Under the pieces are notes generated by a model. The model was not told the DNA's origin. It saw only the letters and a program-made list of their open reading frames with translations, and ran no database searches. Shown piece by piece: positions 17,680-25,839 of a stretch of DNA of 64,000 bases. Source of the stretch: Allofournierella_A excrementavium. Lineage in GTDB: Bacteria > Bacillota > Clostridia > Oscillospirales > Ruminococcaceae. The number at the start of each line of letters is the position of its first letter. Position 1 is the stretch's first letter. The DNA is taken from assembly GCA_019120375.1 (NCBI GenBank), contig DWVE01000027.1:198604-262603 (forward strand), in the 5' to 3' direction. The translations under genes and the position numbers were made by a program.

Positions 17680-19605
17680 ATGGAGATCATCAAGGCAAAG
17701 ACCGCCGGCTTCTGCTTCGGGGTGGACCGGGCGGTGAAGCTCACCACCGAGCTGGCCCAAAGCGGCCGCAAGGTGGCCACCCTGGGGCCGCTCATCCACA
17801 ACCCCCAGTGCGTGGCCGAGCTGGAAAAGCTGGGCGTGGTCACCGCCACCAGCCTGGCGGATGTGCCCGAAGGCTATGAACTGGTCATCCGCAGCCACGG
17901 GGTGCCCCAGTCGGTCTACGACCAGATCGAGGCGGCGGGCATCGTCTGCCACGACGCCACCTGCCCCTTCGTGGCCAAGATCCACCGCATCGCCCGCAAG
18001 GCCAGCGACGAGGGCGCGGTGCTGCTGGTGGCGGGGGACGCGGCCCATCCGGAGGTGCAGGGCATCGTGGGCCACACCGACAAAGAGGTGTTCGTTTTCT
18101 CCGATCTTTCCCAGCTGGAGGGCTGGAAAGGCCCCAAAACCCCCGAAACGCCCGTTTTTATGGTGGCGCAGACCACGTTTCAGGTAACAAAATGGCAAGA
18201 ATGCGCCGCGTTTATAAAAAAAGGGTATACAAACGCCAAAATATTTGATACAATATGTAGTGCGACGTGGACGAGGCAACAGGAAGCGGAAGACCTCAGC
18301 CAGAAATGCGACCTGATGGTCGTCATTGGTGGTCATCATTCTTCCAACACCCAGAAGCTGGCAGCAGTCGCCGCAAAGCACACCCGGTGTGTTACGGTGG
18401 AGACGGCCAAGGAGCTGGATCCGGCCTGGTTTTCCGGGGTGCAAACGGTGGGTGTTACAGCCGGGGCTTCCACGCCATCGTCTATTATTGAGGAGGTACT
18501 TAACAGTATGAGTGAAGAAATCCGTGACGAGATGAGCTTTGCTGAGATGTTTGCCGAGAGCGAAGCGAATCTCAAGCCTGTGTTCGCAGGCAAGGTAGTG
18601 GAGGGCACTGTTACCAGCATTACGCCCAACGAGGTGCAGGTGGACATCGGCACCAAGCACACCGGCTTTGTGAAGGTCAGCGAGCTGACCGACGATCCCA
18701 ACGCCAAGGCGGAGGATCTGGTCAAGGTTGGGGACAAGCTGGACCTCGTCGTCGAAAAAGTCAACGATCAGGAAGGCGTTGCCTACCTGTCCCGCAAGCG
18801 CCTGGAAGCCATGAAGGGTCTGGAGGAGGTCCGCAAGGCTGCCGAGGAAGGCACCGTCATGGAAGGCGTGGTCACCGAGACCAACAAGGGCGGCGTGATC
18901 GTTCTGGTCAAGGGCGTGAAGGTGTTCGTGCCCCGCAGCCAGGCCACCATGCGCCGCGATGAGGACATCAACGCTCTGGTGAAGCAGAACGTCAAGCTGG
19001 TCATCACCGAGTGCGCCGGCCGCAAGATCGTGGGTTCCATCAACAAGGTCACCGCCGAGGCCAATGCCGCCAAGCGCGAGGCCTTCTGGTCCACCGTTGA
19101 GGTGGGCAACACCTACACCGGCGTGGTCAAGAGCCTCACCGCTTACGGCGCCTTCGTGGACGTGGGCGGCGTGGACGGCCTGTGCCACATCAGCGAGCTG
19201 AGCTGGAACCGCATCAAGCACCCCAGCGAGGTCGTGAACGTGGGCGACACCATCGAGGTGTACGTCAAGGCTCTGGACACCGAGAACCACAAGGTCTCCC
19301 TGGGCTACAAGAAGGCCGAGGACAACCCCTGGGTCAAGCTGCAGAACGAGTATCCCATCGGCAGCGTGTTCACCGCTCCCGTGGTGAGCATCACCAAGTT
19401 CGGCGCCTTCGTGCGCATCCTGCCCGGCATCGACGGCCTGGTCCACATCAGTGAGATCAGCAACGAGCGCGTCGAGAAGGTCAGCGACGTGCTGAAGGTG
19501 GGCGACGAGGTCAAGGTCAAGCTGCTGGATGTGGACTTCGACAAGAAGCGCATCAGCCTGTCCATGAAGGCCCTGCTGAACGACGAGGCCGAGGACGCCG
19601 AGTAA
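17680..19605 (+). CDS. ispH-rpsA: Bifunctional HMBPP reductase / ribosomal protein S1 fusion
   Basis: 641 residues. The N-terminal part (about 1-275) is IspH, which makes isopentenyl and dimethylallyl diphosphate through a 4Fe-4S cluster. Ligands Cys12 (TAGFCFGVDRAV), Cys95 (HDATCPFVAKIH) and Cys193 (TICSAT) are all present, with the ending AGASTPSSIIEEV. It continues in frame into four S1 RNA-binding repeats (about 300-370, 385-455, 470-540, 555-625; e.g. YGAFVDVGGVDGLCHISEL). Such fusions are known in Clostridia. Start ATG at 17680 follows GAGGAGGGG. An upstream in-frame ATG at 17650 has no such site. A stretch at about 18178-18330 is AT-rich with codons unlike its surroundings, and a GAGGAGGT plus ATG at 18508 could start a separate S1 protein. 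Confidence 0.95.
   Translation: MEIIKAKTAGFCFGVDRAVKLTTELAQSGRKVATLGPLIHNPQCVAELEKLGVVTATSLADVPEGYELVIRSHGVPQSVYDQIEAAGIVCHDATCPFVAKIHRIARKASDEGAVLLVAGDAAHPEVQGIVGHTDKEVFVFSDLSQLEGWKGPKTPETPVFMVAQTTFQVTKWQECAAFIKKGYTNAKIFDTICSATWTRQQEAEDLSQKCDLMVVIGGHHSSNTQKLAAVAAKHTRCVTVETAKELDPAWFSGVQTVGVTAGASTPSSIIEEVLNSMSEEIRDEMSFAEMFAESEANLKPVFAGKVVEGTVTSITPNEVQVDIGTKHTGFVKVSELTDDPNAKAEDLVKVGDKLDLVVEKVNDQEGVAYLSRKRLEAMKGLEEVRKAAEEGTVMEGVVTETNKGGVIVLVKGVKVFVPRSQATMRRDEDINALVKQNVKLVITECAGRKIVGSINKVTAEANAAKREAFWSTVEVGNTYTGVVKSLTAYGAFVDVGGVDGLCHISELSWNRIKHPSEVVNVGDTIEVYVKALDTENHKVSLGYKKAEDNPWVKLQNEYPIGSVFTAPVVSITKFGAFVRILPGIDGLVHISEISNERVEKVSDVLKVGDEVKVKLLDVDFDKKRISLSMKALLNDEAEDAE
18226..18254 (+). promoter_or_regulatory. 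Candidate internal promoter for the S1 part of ispH-rpsA
   Basis: Inside the AT-rich part of the ispH domain, TATACA (18226-18231) and TACAAT (18249-18254) are separated by 17 bases. They match 4 of 6 and 5 of 6 consensus bases. It would transcribe the S1 portion independently of the upstream genes. Confidence 0.4.
18490..18510 (+). promoter_or_regulatory. Internal ribosome binding site and ATG for stand-alone S1
   Basis: GAGGAGGT (18490-18497) lies ten bases before an in-frame ATG (18508), exactly where the IspH domain ends. Starting here gives a 365-residue S1-like protein beginning MSEEIRDEMSF. The same bases encode the conserved IspH ending EEV, so part of the match could be coincidental. 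Confidence 0.5.
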
Positions 19606-19617
19606 TCTCTGCTTATC

Positions 19618-19651
19618 AAAACACCGTCTGCCCATGGCAGGCGGTGTTTTC
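19618..19651 (+). terminator. Terminator after ispH-rpsA
   Basis: AAAACACCGTCTGCC (19618-19632) pairs with GGCAGGCGGTGTTTT (19636-19650) with one G-U pair, ending in a T run. Confidence 0.85.
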
Positions 19652-19714
19652 TTGTATCCCCCGGGCGGGCAGAGAAGCCCCGCGCCGGGCGGGCCGCGAA
19701 AGGAGGCAGCACAG

Positions 19715-20503
19715 ATGGGAACGAGGATGAACAGCCGACAGCACAAGGCGCTGTATCAGGCCATGAAGTCCGCCGCCGGGGCGCGGAAGATAAAGCTCTC
19801 CGCCCAGCATGACCTTTACAAAAAGGAGAGCCCCTACTTTTACCATGCCTTCTGGTGGCCGGAGGAGTTCGCCAGCGGCCGCATCGGCATGGAGCTGGAC
19901 ATCACGGTGAAGTACCACCGCTTCGACGAGCTGCAATACGGCATCCTGCGCCCGGACCAGGAGCCCCACTTCACCGACAAGCTCCGGGCCAACAGCGGCA
20001 TGCTGTGCAATGCCTCCTTCCCCCGGATGATACGCCACTTCGACTTTGACGGCACCGACGCGGCCATGCCGGGCCTGTGCGAGGACCTGCTGGACTTCCT
20101 GCAGGACTACTGCGCCGAATTTCTGACCATGGTGGAAGAGACTTACGGCGACCTGGACGGCTACTACATCGCCAACCGGGAGACCATGCCTCGGCTGGCG
20201 GGACTGGCCTTTCTGGACCGGGGCGATGCGGCAGGCGCGGCCGAGTGCTTTTCCCAACCCAACATGGACGGGGAGAACAGCACCTGGTGGGTGCCGGTGG
20301 AAACGGAAGAACAGCGGCAAAGGGCCCTTGCCAGCGGCACCTATCTGTACGAGTGCCCGGAGTACACCGCCGTCCACCGCCACCGCAGGGACCAGTTTTG
20401 GGACTACGCCACAGCGCTGAAAAACGGCCTGGAATGGACGCCGGACCGGGCGATGTTCGGCCTGCTGCCCGAGGAAAGGCGCGCGGGCGCGCCCGGACGC
20501 TGA
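19715..20503 (+). CDS. Hypothetical protein
   Basis: 262 residues, no family recognised. The start ATG at 19715 follows AAAGGAGG. Longer upstream in-frame starts run through the terminator and are unlikely. The sequence is soluble, aromatic-rich and acidic (for example SPYFYHAFWWPEEF, HFDFDGTDAA, DLLDFLQDYCAEFL), without signal peptide or membrane helix, so a cytoplasmic protein is expected. It is a single gene between a terminator upstream and the promoter of the small membrane gene downstream. No function can be proposed from the sequence. Confidence 0.7.
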   Translation: MGTRMNSRQHKALYQAMKSAAGARKIKLSAQHDLYKKESPYFYHAFWWPEEFASGRIGMELDITVKYHRFDELQYGILRPDQEPHFTDKLRANSGMLCNASFPRMIRHFDFDGTDAAMPGLCEDLLDFLQDYCAEFLTMVEETYGDLDGYYIANRETMPRLAGLAFLDRGDAAGAAECFSQPNMDGENSTWWVPVETEEQRQRALASGTYLYECPEYTAVHRHRRDQFWDYATALKNGLEWTPDRAMFGLLPEERRAGAPGR

Positions 20504-20542
20504 ACCCCGGAACAAAAAGGGGTGTGCAAACGGCGGGCGGTA

Positions 20543-20551
20543 TGGTATACT
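20543..20551 (+). promoter_or_regulatory. Extended -10 promoter of the small membrane gene and deoC
   Basis: TGG directly followed by TATACT (20546-20551) forms an extended -10 element. No good -35 is seen. A CGCCGCC/GGCGGCG hairpin (about 20569-20586) lies in the short leader before the AGGAGG site. Confidence 0.5.
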
Positions 20552-20604
20552 GAAAAAAAGACAAACCGCGCCGCCGTTTGGCGGCGGGACAGGAGGTTCT
20601 GACT

Positions 20605-20751
20605 ATGAAAGGTTCCGCGTTTCGTCTGGCCGGGCTGATTTTGGGCATCGTGGCGTCCGTGGCCGCGGTGGTGGCCATCGTGCTCAGCGCCGTGGGCATG
20701 AGCAAGGCCCGCCAGTGCAAACAGTGCAAACTGGGAGGCGGCGTGAAATGA
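20605..20751 (+). CDS. 48-residue single-span membrane peptide
   Basis: A short ORF with an AGGAGG site seven bases before its ATG. The peptide begins MKGSAFRLAGLILGIVASVA and is one membrane helix (about 8-31) followed by a basic tail with CKQCK (39-42 holds the two cysteines) and GGGVK. Its stop overlaps the deoC start in ATGA, so the two are translationally coupled. This reads as a real gene rather than chance because site, helix and overlap all agree. The function is unknown. The C-x2-C pair could bind a metal. Confidence 0.6.
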   Translation: MKGSAFRLAGLILGIVASVAAVVAIVLSAVGMSKARQCKQCKLGGGVK

Positions 20752-21416
20752 TGGACATCGCCGCGATCATGGCAAAGGTGGACCACACCCTGCTGAAACC
20801 TGAGGCCACCTGGGCCGACATTCAGAAGATCTGCGACGAGGCGATGGAGTATCACACCGCTTCGGTGTGCATCAACCCCTGCTTCGTCAAGCAGGCCGCC
20901 GAGTACATGAAGGGCGCCGTGCCCGTGTGCACGGTGATCGGCTTCCCCCTGGGCGCCACCGACACCGCCACCAAGGTGTTCGAGGCAAAGACCGCCATCG
21001 AAAACGGCGCTTCCGAGGTGGACATGGTCATCAACATCGGCCGTCTGAAGGCGGGCGACGTGGCCTATGTCACCGAGGAGATCGCCGCCATCAAGAAGGC
21101 GGTGGGCGACCGTGTGCTGAAGGTCATCATCGAGACCTGCCTGCTCACCGACGCAGAAAAAGAGACCATGTGCCAGGCAGTCATCGACGCCGGGGCCGAC
21201 TTCATCAAGACCAGCACCGGCTTTTCCACCGCCGGGGCCACCTTCGCGGACATCGAGCTGTTCGCCCGCTGCTGCGCGGGCCGCTGCAAGATCAAGGCCG
21301 CGGGCGGCATCTCCACCCTGGACGACGCGGTGCGCTTCATCCAGCTGGGCGCCGACCGTCTGGGCACCAGCCGCATGGTGAAGCTGGTGCAGGGCCTTTC
21401 CGGCGAGGGCTATTGA
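20748..21416 (+). CDS. deoC: Deoxyribose-phosphate aldolase
   Basis: 222 residues. It cleaves 2-deoxyribose 5-phosphate to glyceraldehyde 3-phosphate and acetaldehyde in deoxynucleoside breakdown. Motifs: KVDHTLLKPEA, VIGFPLGA, EVDMVINIG with the proton-relay Asp, and DFIKTSTGFSTAGAT with the Schiff-base Lys154. Also IKAAGGIST and ADRLGTS for phosphate binding. Start ATG at 20748 overlaps the small upstream ORF; a second ATG follows immediately. GGGAGGCGG precedes. A strong terminator follows. Confidence 0.96.
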   Translation: MMDIAAIMAKVDHTLLKPEATWADIQKICDEAMEYHTASVCINPCFVKQAAEYMKGAVPVCTVIGFPLGATDTATKVFEAKTAIENGASEVDMVINIGRLKAGDVAYVTEEIAAIKKAVGDRVLKVIIETCLLTDAEKETMCQAVIDAGADFIKTSTGFSTAGATFADIELFARCCAGRCKIKAAGGISTLDDAVRFIQLGADRLGTSRMVKLVQGLSGEGY

Positions 21417-21435
21417 CCGCCGGTTCATAAGCAAA

Positions 21436-21482
21436 GAACGCCTCCCATATCCTTGTAAAAAAGGGTATGGGAGGCGTTTTTG
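21436..21482 (+). terminator. Terminator after deoC, also carrying the RBS of the next gene
   Basis: AACGCCTCCCATATCC (21437-21452) pairs with GGGTATGGGAGGCGTTTT (from 21463) and a T run follows. The 3' arm contains GGGAGG (21469-21474), which lies nine bases before the ATG of the ZIP transporter gene, so folding would hide that ribosome binding site. Confidence 0.85.
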
Positions 21483-21483
21483 T

Positions 21484-22242
21484 ATGCTGTACGCGATGGC
21501 GGCCACCACGCTGGCGGGTCTTGCCACCGCTCTGGGCGGGGCGCTGGGCGCGCTGCGTCGCCCGGGGCGGCAGGGAATGGCCTTCGCCATGGGCTTCGGG
21601 GCGGGGGTGATGCTGGCGGTCAGCCTGATGGATATGCTGCCGGGGGCCCTGGGACGGTATCTGGCGGCCTTTGCGCCCCTGCGGGCGGGGGCGATGGCGG
21701 CCAGCCTTGTGCTGCTGGGGCTGGCGGCGGGCTGGCTGCTGGAGCGGGCGCTGCCGGAGGAGGCGGCTTTTTCCGCCGGCGGCGAGGAGGGCCGGGTGCT
21801 GCGCAGCGCCCTGGTCACCGCGCTGGCGCTGGTGGGCCACAACCTGCCGGAAGGGGCGATGACCCTGTTCGCCTCGCTGGACGACCCGGCGGTGGGGCTG
21901 CGGCTGGCGGTGGCCATCGGCCTGCACAACCTGCCGGAAGGGCTGGCGGTGGCGCTGCCGGTGCTTTATGCCACCAAAAGCCGGGGCCGGGCCTTTCTGG
22001 CGGCGCTGGCCTCCGGCTTCGCGGAACCGGCGGGGGCGCTGCTGGCCTTCGGGGTGCTGGGCGGGCGCATCACCGCCAGCCTTGTCACCGGCATGGCGGC
22101 GCTGGTGTGCGGGGTGATGTGCTGGGTGAGCGTGGCCGAGCTTCTGCCCACCGGCCTTTCCCTGGGCAGAAAAGAAGTGACGGCGGCGGGCTTCGGCGCG
22201 GGCCTTTTGGCGATGACCCTTGGAATCGCCCTGCTTTCGTGA
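21484..22242 (+). CDS. ZIP-family divalent metal transporter
   Basis: 252 residues, about eight membrane helices. The ZIP signature is present twice: ALVGHNLPEGAMTLFASL in helix 4 and AIGLHNLPEGLAVALP in helix 5, giving the H-N-x-P-E-G metal path. SGFAEPAGALLAF is also typical. The family (ZupT/GufA type) moves zinc, iron or manganese into the cytoplasm. The ATG at 21484 sits immediately after the deoC terminator, and its ribosome binding site is the terminator's 3' arm. No separate promoter was found, so expression may depend on read-through of that hairpin. Length and helix pattern are normal. Confidence 0.9.
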   Translation: MLYAMAATTLAGLATALGGALGALRRPGRQGMAFAMGFGAGVMLAVSLMDMLPGALGRYLAAFAPLRAGAMAASLVLLGLAAGWLLERALPEEAAFSAGGEEGRVLRSALVTALALVGHNLPEGAMTLFASLDDPAVGLRLAVAIGLHNLPEGLAVALPVLYATKSRGRAFLAALASGFAEPAGALLAFGVLGGRITASLVTGMAALVCGVMCWVSVAELLPTGLSLGRKEVTAAGFGAGLLAMTLGIALLS

Positions 22243-22248
22243 TATAAT
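22220..22248 (+). promoter_or_regulatory. Promoter of the lipoprotein-two-component operon
   Basis: TTGGAA (22220-22225) and a perfect TATAAT (22243-22248), 17 bases apart. It overlaps the 3' end of the ZIP gene and lies about 35 bases before the lipoprotein start. Confidence 0.75.
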
Positions 22249-22282
22249 AAACTTCATATATACAAAGGGGGGGGTGGCAGCT

Positions 22283-23560
22283 GTGCGATGGTTCAAAGGA
22301 GCCGCTGCGCTGGCGGCGGCGTGCCTGCTGGCCGGGTGCAGCGCCGCGCCCGCCGGCGTGGAGGACCTGCTGCGCGCGCCCCAGCTGGACGGCCAGCAGA
22401 ACGAGGTGGAAAAGGCGCTCATCGCCTATCTGGGCGAAACGCCCCAGATGAAGTACCCCACCACCGGCGAGAATCTTTCCCCCTTTGTGTTCGACGACTG
22501 GGACGGCGACGGCGCCACCGACGCGGCCGCCCTTTATGTGAGCACCGCCAAGGGCCAGAACGTCCATCTGGCGGTGCTGGAATCGGTGAACGGCGAGTGG
22601 GTGGTCACCCAGGAGCGGGAGGGCCTTTCCACCTCGGTGGAGAGCATCGAGACCGCCAGCCTGCGGGGGGCCGAGGGCACCCAGCTGCTGGTGGGCTACG
22701 CCGCCGCCTCGGGGGAGAAGTATCTGGCGGTCTACTCCTACCAGAACGAGACCCTGAGCGAGGTGTTCCACCAGTCCTATTCCCAGTATGAACTGCGGGA
22801 CATCAGCGGCAGCGGCGGCAACGATCTGGTCATCATCGGCCCCGAGTCGGAGAGCGGCCTGCAATTGCAGATGCTCACCGCCCAGGACGGCCAGTTCATC
22901 CCGGTGATGCCCCCGCTGGCGGTGGGCAACCAGTTCACCAGCTGCGAAGGGCTCTACACCAGCAAGGGCGACGACGGCAGCTATTACCTGATTTTGGACG
23001 GCCAGACCGGCAACGCCAACAGTCTGGCCAGCATGATCCTTTACTATGACGCGCGCCAGCAGCAGCTGGTGACCTATCACCCCATCACGGTGGACGATTT
23101 GTTCACCGCCACCCAGCGGTATTCCAGCCTGCTCAAAAGCCAGGACATCGACTCCGACGGCGCGGTGGAGATCCCCACCCAGCTGGACGGCGAAGGCATG
23201 GAGAATCTGGCGGTGAACCGGCTGAGCTTCGTGGCCTGGATGGACTACACCACCGAGTACGAGCAGGTGAAGAGCTTCGGCGTGGCCGACCTGGAATACG
23301 GCTACTACCTGGAACTGCCCAGCGAGTGGCAGGGCCAGATCATGCTCACCGACGGCGACGAGCCGGACAGCTGGCAGGTGCGCACCGCCGACGGCGAGGG
23401 CCTGCTGCTCACCGTGCGGGTGGTCAGCCCCAACGCCTCCCAGGGCGGCGGCTACTTCCTGCTGGGCAACCTGGGCGCGCAGAAGGTGCAGGCACGGCTG
23501 GGCGGCGCGGAGCCGCACGCCCAGTCCGGCGACCTGATCCGGGGCTTCCGGCTGCTGTGA
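22283..23560 (+). CDS. Secreted lipoprotein with VCBS/FG-GAP-like repeat
   Basis: 425 residues from a GTG at 22283 preceded by AAAGGGGGGGG. A short hydrophobic signal ends in the lipobox LLAGC with Cys19 as the lipidation site, so the protein is anchored outside the membrane. FVFDDWDGDGATDAAAL and LRDISGSGGNDLVIIG resemble calcium-binding loops of FG-GAP/VCBS beta-propeller repeats. The rest is beta-rich with ELPSEWQGQIMLTDG near the end. It is the first gene of an operon with a response regulator and kinase (58 bases downstream), so it may be the extracytoplasmic partner of that sensor. Function not established. Confidence 0.8.
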   Translation: MRWFKGAAALAAACLLAGCSAAPAGVEDLLRAPQLDGQQNEVEKALIAYLGETPQMKYPTTGENLSPFVFDDWDGDGATDAAALYVSTAKGQNVHLAVLESVNGEWVVTQEREGLSTSVESIETASLRGAEGTQLLVGYAAASGEKYLAVYSYQNETLSEVFHQSYSQYELRDISGSGGNDLVIIGPESESGLQLQMLTAQDGQFIPVMPPLAVGNQFTSCEGLYTSKGDDGSYYLILDGQTGNANSLASMILYYDARQQQLVTYHPITVDDLFTATQRYSSLLKSQDIDSDGAVEIPTQLDGEGMENLAVNRLSFVAWMDYTTEYEQVKSFGVADLEYGYYLELPSEWQGQIMLTDGDEPDSWQVRTADGEGLLLTVRVVSPNASQGGGYFLLGNLGAQKVQARLGGAEPHAQSGDLIRGFRLL

Positions 23561-23617
23561 GCGCCCCAAAAAAGACGTGACGGGCCCCTTGGGCCCTGCT
23601 CAAAAGGAGGTCAAACC

Positions 23618-24316
23618 ATGAGAAGAGTTCTGGTAGTGGAAGACGAGGACAGCATCCGCGAGCTCATCGCCCTCAACCTGCGCATGGCGGATTACGAGGT
23701 GCTGGAGGCGGAAAGCGCCGAAAAGGCGCTGGCGCTGCTGGGCAGCGAGGGCCGCTGCGACGCCGCGGTGCTGGATGTGATGCTGCCCGGCATGAACGGG
23801 TTTTCTCTGTGCGAGGCCATCCGCCGGGACGACGCCAACATCGGCATCATCATCCTCAGCGCCAAGAGCATGGAGCAGGACAAAATTCGCGGCCTGTCCA
23901 TCGGGGCGGACGATTATATGACCAAGCCCTTCAGCGTGTCGGAGCTGCTGGCCCGCATCGACGCGCTCTGCCGCCGTGTGCAGCGCACCGGCCAGACCGC
24001 CGCCGAGGCCGACGATTCCCGCCTTGTGAGCGGCCAGTTCGTGCTGGATCAGAAAAGCCGCGTGCTCTACAAAAAGGGCGAGCCCATCGACCTGACCCAG
24101 GTGGAGTTCCAGATCATGGAACTGTTCTTCCAGAACCCCGGCACCGCCCTGGTGCGGGAAAAGATCCTGGAAGGCGTGTGGGGCGAAAACTATTACGGCG
24201 ACGTGAAGATCGTGGACGTGAACATCCGCCGCCTGCGCATGAAGATAGAGGACGAGCCCTCCAGCCCCAAGCACATCCTCACCGTCTGGGGCTACGGCTA
24301 CCGCTGGAACGGCTGA
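23618..24316 (+). CDS. OmpR/PhoB-family response regulator
   Basis: 232 residues. Receiver (about 3-118) with VVEDEDS, phosphoacceptor Asp53 in AAVLDVMLPG, ILSAKS and DDYMTKPFS. Winged-helix output domain (about 138-230) with DLTQVEFQIMELFFQNPG and VDVNIRRLRMKIED. AAAGGAGG precedes the ATG. It pairs with the kinase encoded 37 bases downstream and shares the promoter ahead of the lipoprotein. Confidence 0.93.
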   Translation: MRRVLVVEDEDSIRELIALNLRMADYEVLEAESAEKALALLGSEGRCDAAVLDVMLPGMNGFSLCEAIRRDDANIGIIILSAKSMEQDKIRGLSIGADDYMTKPFSVSELLARIDALCRRVQRTGQTAAEADDSRLVSGQFVLDQKSRVLYKKGEPIDLTQVEFQIMELFFQNPGTALVREKILEGVWGENYYGDVKIVDVNIRRLRMKIEDEPSSPKHILTVWGYGYRWNG

Positions 24317-24353
24317 AGACCGCATCCCCATCTGCGCAGAAAGGAGGCAGGCT

Positions 24354-25793
24354 GTGAGCAGTATCACCCGACGCTGGCTGCGGGGCAGCCTGCTTGTGAC
24401 CCTGCTGCTGGTGGCGCTGGCGGAAGGCCTTTTCATCTATGCCACCTGGTCCGGCTACTACAACGGCGCGCGGCAGGCCATCCTCAGCCGCATCTCCAGC
24501 ATCAGCGGCCAGCTGAACATCGTGGCCGGCGCCAACCCCGCCCTCACCGCGGCGGGCCGCAGCCAGCTGCTGCACCGGGCGGTGGAGCAGTTCGACGCAA
24601 AGGATAAATTCGAGTTCATGCTGCTGGATTCCTCCGGCCAGCCGCTCATCACCTCCTCCGGCGCGCTCATCCGCTACGACGAGGCCCCGGCGGACTTCAC
24701 CCAGGCCCTTTCCAGCGCCAGCGGCCAGGGCGAGATGATCTACACCGATTCGGGCGGCCACCGGGTGATGGCCATCACCGTGCTGGTGCCCTACGCCTGC
24801 GAGGACGCCGCCGCCATGCGCATGCTCACCAGCCTTTCGCTGGTGGACGAGGCGCTGACCCGGCAGGTGCTGCTGGCGCTGGGCGTGGGCGCGCTGATTT
24901 TGGTGTTCACCATCTGGAGCGGCCTGTTCTTCGTGGGCAGCATCGTCAAGCCGGTGCACCAGATCGAGGAGGCCGCCACCGCCATCGCCCGGGGCGACCT
25001 TTCGGTGCGTCTGCCCGACACTCCCTATGACGACGAGATCGGCCGGCTGTGCCAGCGCATCAACGAAATGGCCGGGGAACTGAGTAAGACCGAGCGGATG
25101 CAGAACGAGTTCATCAGCTCGGTGAGCCACGAGCTGCGCACCCCCCTCACCAGCATCCGGGGCTGGGTGGAGACCATCGCCGCCATCCGCGACCCCGACG
25201 ACGAAAACTACCGCAAGGGCCTGTCCATCATCGGCCAGGAGACCGACCGCCTCTACACCATGGTGGAGGAGCTGCTCAGCTTCTCCCGGCTGCAGAGCGG
25301 CGTCAAGCTGGAGTGCCAGCCCCTGGACCTGGTGGCGGAGGTCACCGACGCGGCGCTGTTCATGCAGCCCCGCATCGAAAAAGAGGGCCTGCGCCTCGTT
25401 TACGAGGAGCCGGAGCTGCCCCTGCCCATCTGGGCGGACCCGGCGCGGCTGCGGCAGGTGTTCGTCAACGTGCTGGACAACGCCGTCAAATACTCCTGCC
25501 GGGGCGGGGCCATCACCATCGACCTTTTGCAGGAGGGCGAAAACGCCTATGTCACCATCGCCGACCAGGGCCGGGGCATCCTGCCCGAGGACCTGGAAAA
25601 CGTCAAGCTCAAGTTCTTCAAGGGCAAGGGCGCGGTGCGGGGCAGCGGCATCGGCCTCGCGGTGGTGGACGAGATCATGACCGCCCTGGACGGCTCGGCG
25701 GACATCGACTCCCAGCCAGGTGTGGGCACCACCGTGACCCTGCGGCTGCCGCTCTACCGGCCGGGCCACGGCGAGGAAAAAGAACGTTCATAA
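24354..25793 (+). CDS. Membrane sensor histidine kinase with HAMP domain
   Basis: 479 residues, GTG start with AAAGGAGG upstream. TM1 about 11-31, extracytoplasmic sensor about 32-170, TM2 about 172-196, HAMP about 197-248, phosphoacceptor domain SSVSHELRTPLTSIRGW with His259, N box VFVNVLDNAVKYSC, G1 ADQGRGI, G2 GSGIGLAVVDEIM. The layout is that of ResE/VicK/PhoR-type kinases. The linked lipoprotein may supply the signal. Target genes are unknown. Confidence 0.93.
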   Translation: MSSITRRWLRGSLLVTLLLVALAEGLFIYATWSGYYNGARQAILSRISSISGQLNIVAGANPALTAAGRSQLLHRAVEQFDAKDKFEFMLLDSSGQPLITSSGALIRYDEAPADFTQALSSASGQGEMIYTDSGGHRVMAITVLVPYACEDAAAMRMLTSLSLVDEALTRQVLLALGVGALILVFTIWSGLFFVGSIVKPVHQIEEAATAIARGDLSVRLPDTPYDDEIGRLCQRINEMAGELSKTERMQNEFISSVSHELRTPLTSIRGWVETIAAIRDPDDENYRKGLSIIGQETDRLYTMVEELLSFSRLQSGVKLECQPLDLVAEVTDAALFMQPRIEKEGLRLVYEEPELPLPIWADPARLRQVFVNVLDNAVKYSCRGGAITIDLLQEGENAYVTIADQGRGILPEDLENVKLKFFKGKGAVRGSGIGLAVVDEIMTALDGSADIDSQPGVGTTVTLRLPLYRPGHGEEKERS

Positions 25794-25839
25794 AGAAAGG
25801 AAGCGGCGCGGGGAAGAGCTGCGCGCCGGACGGAACTCT

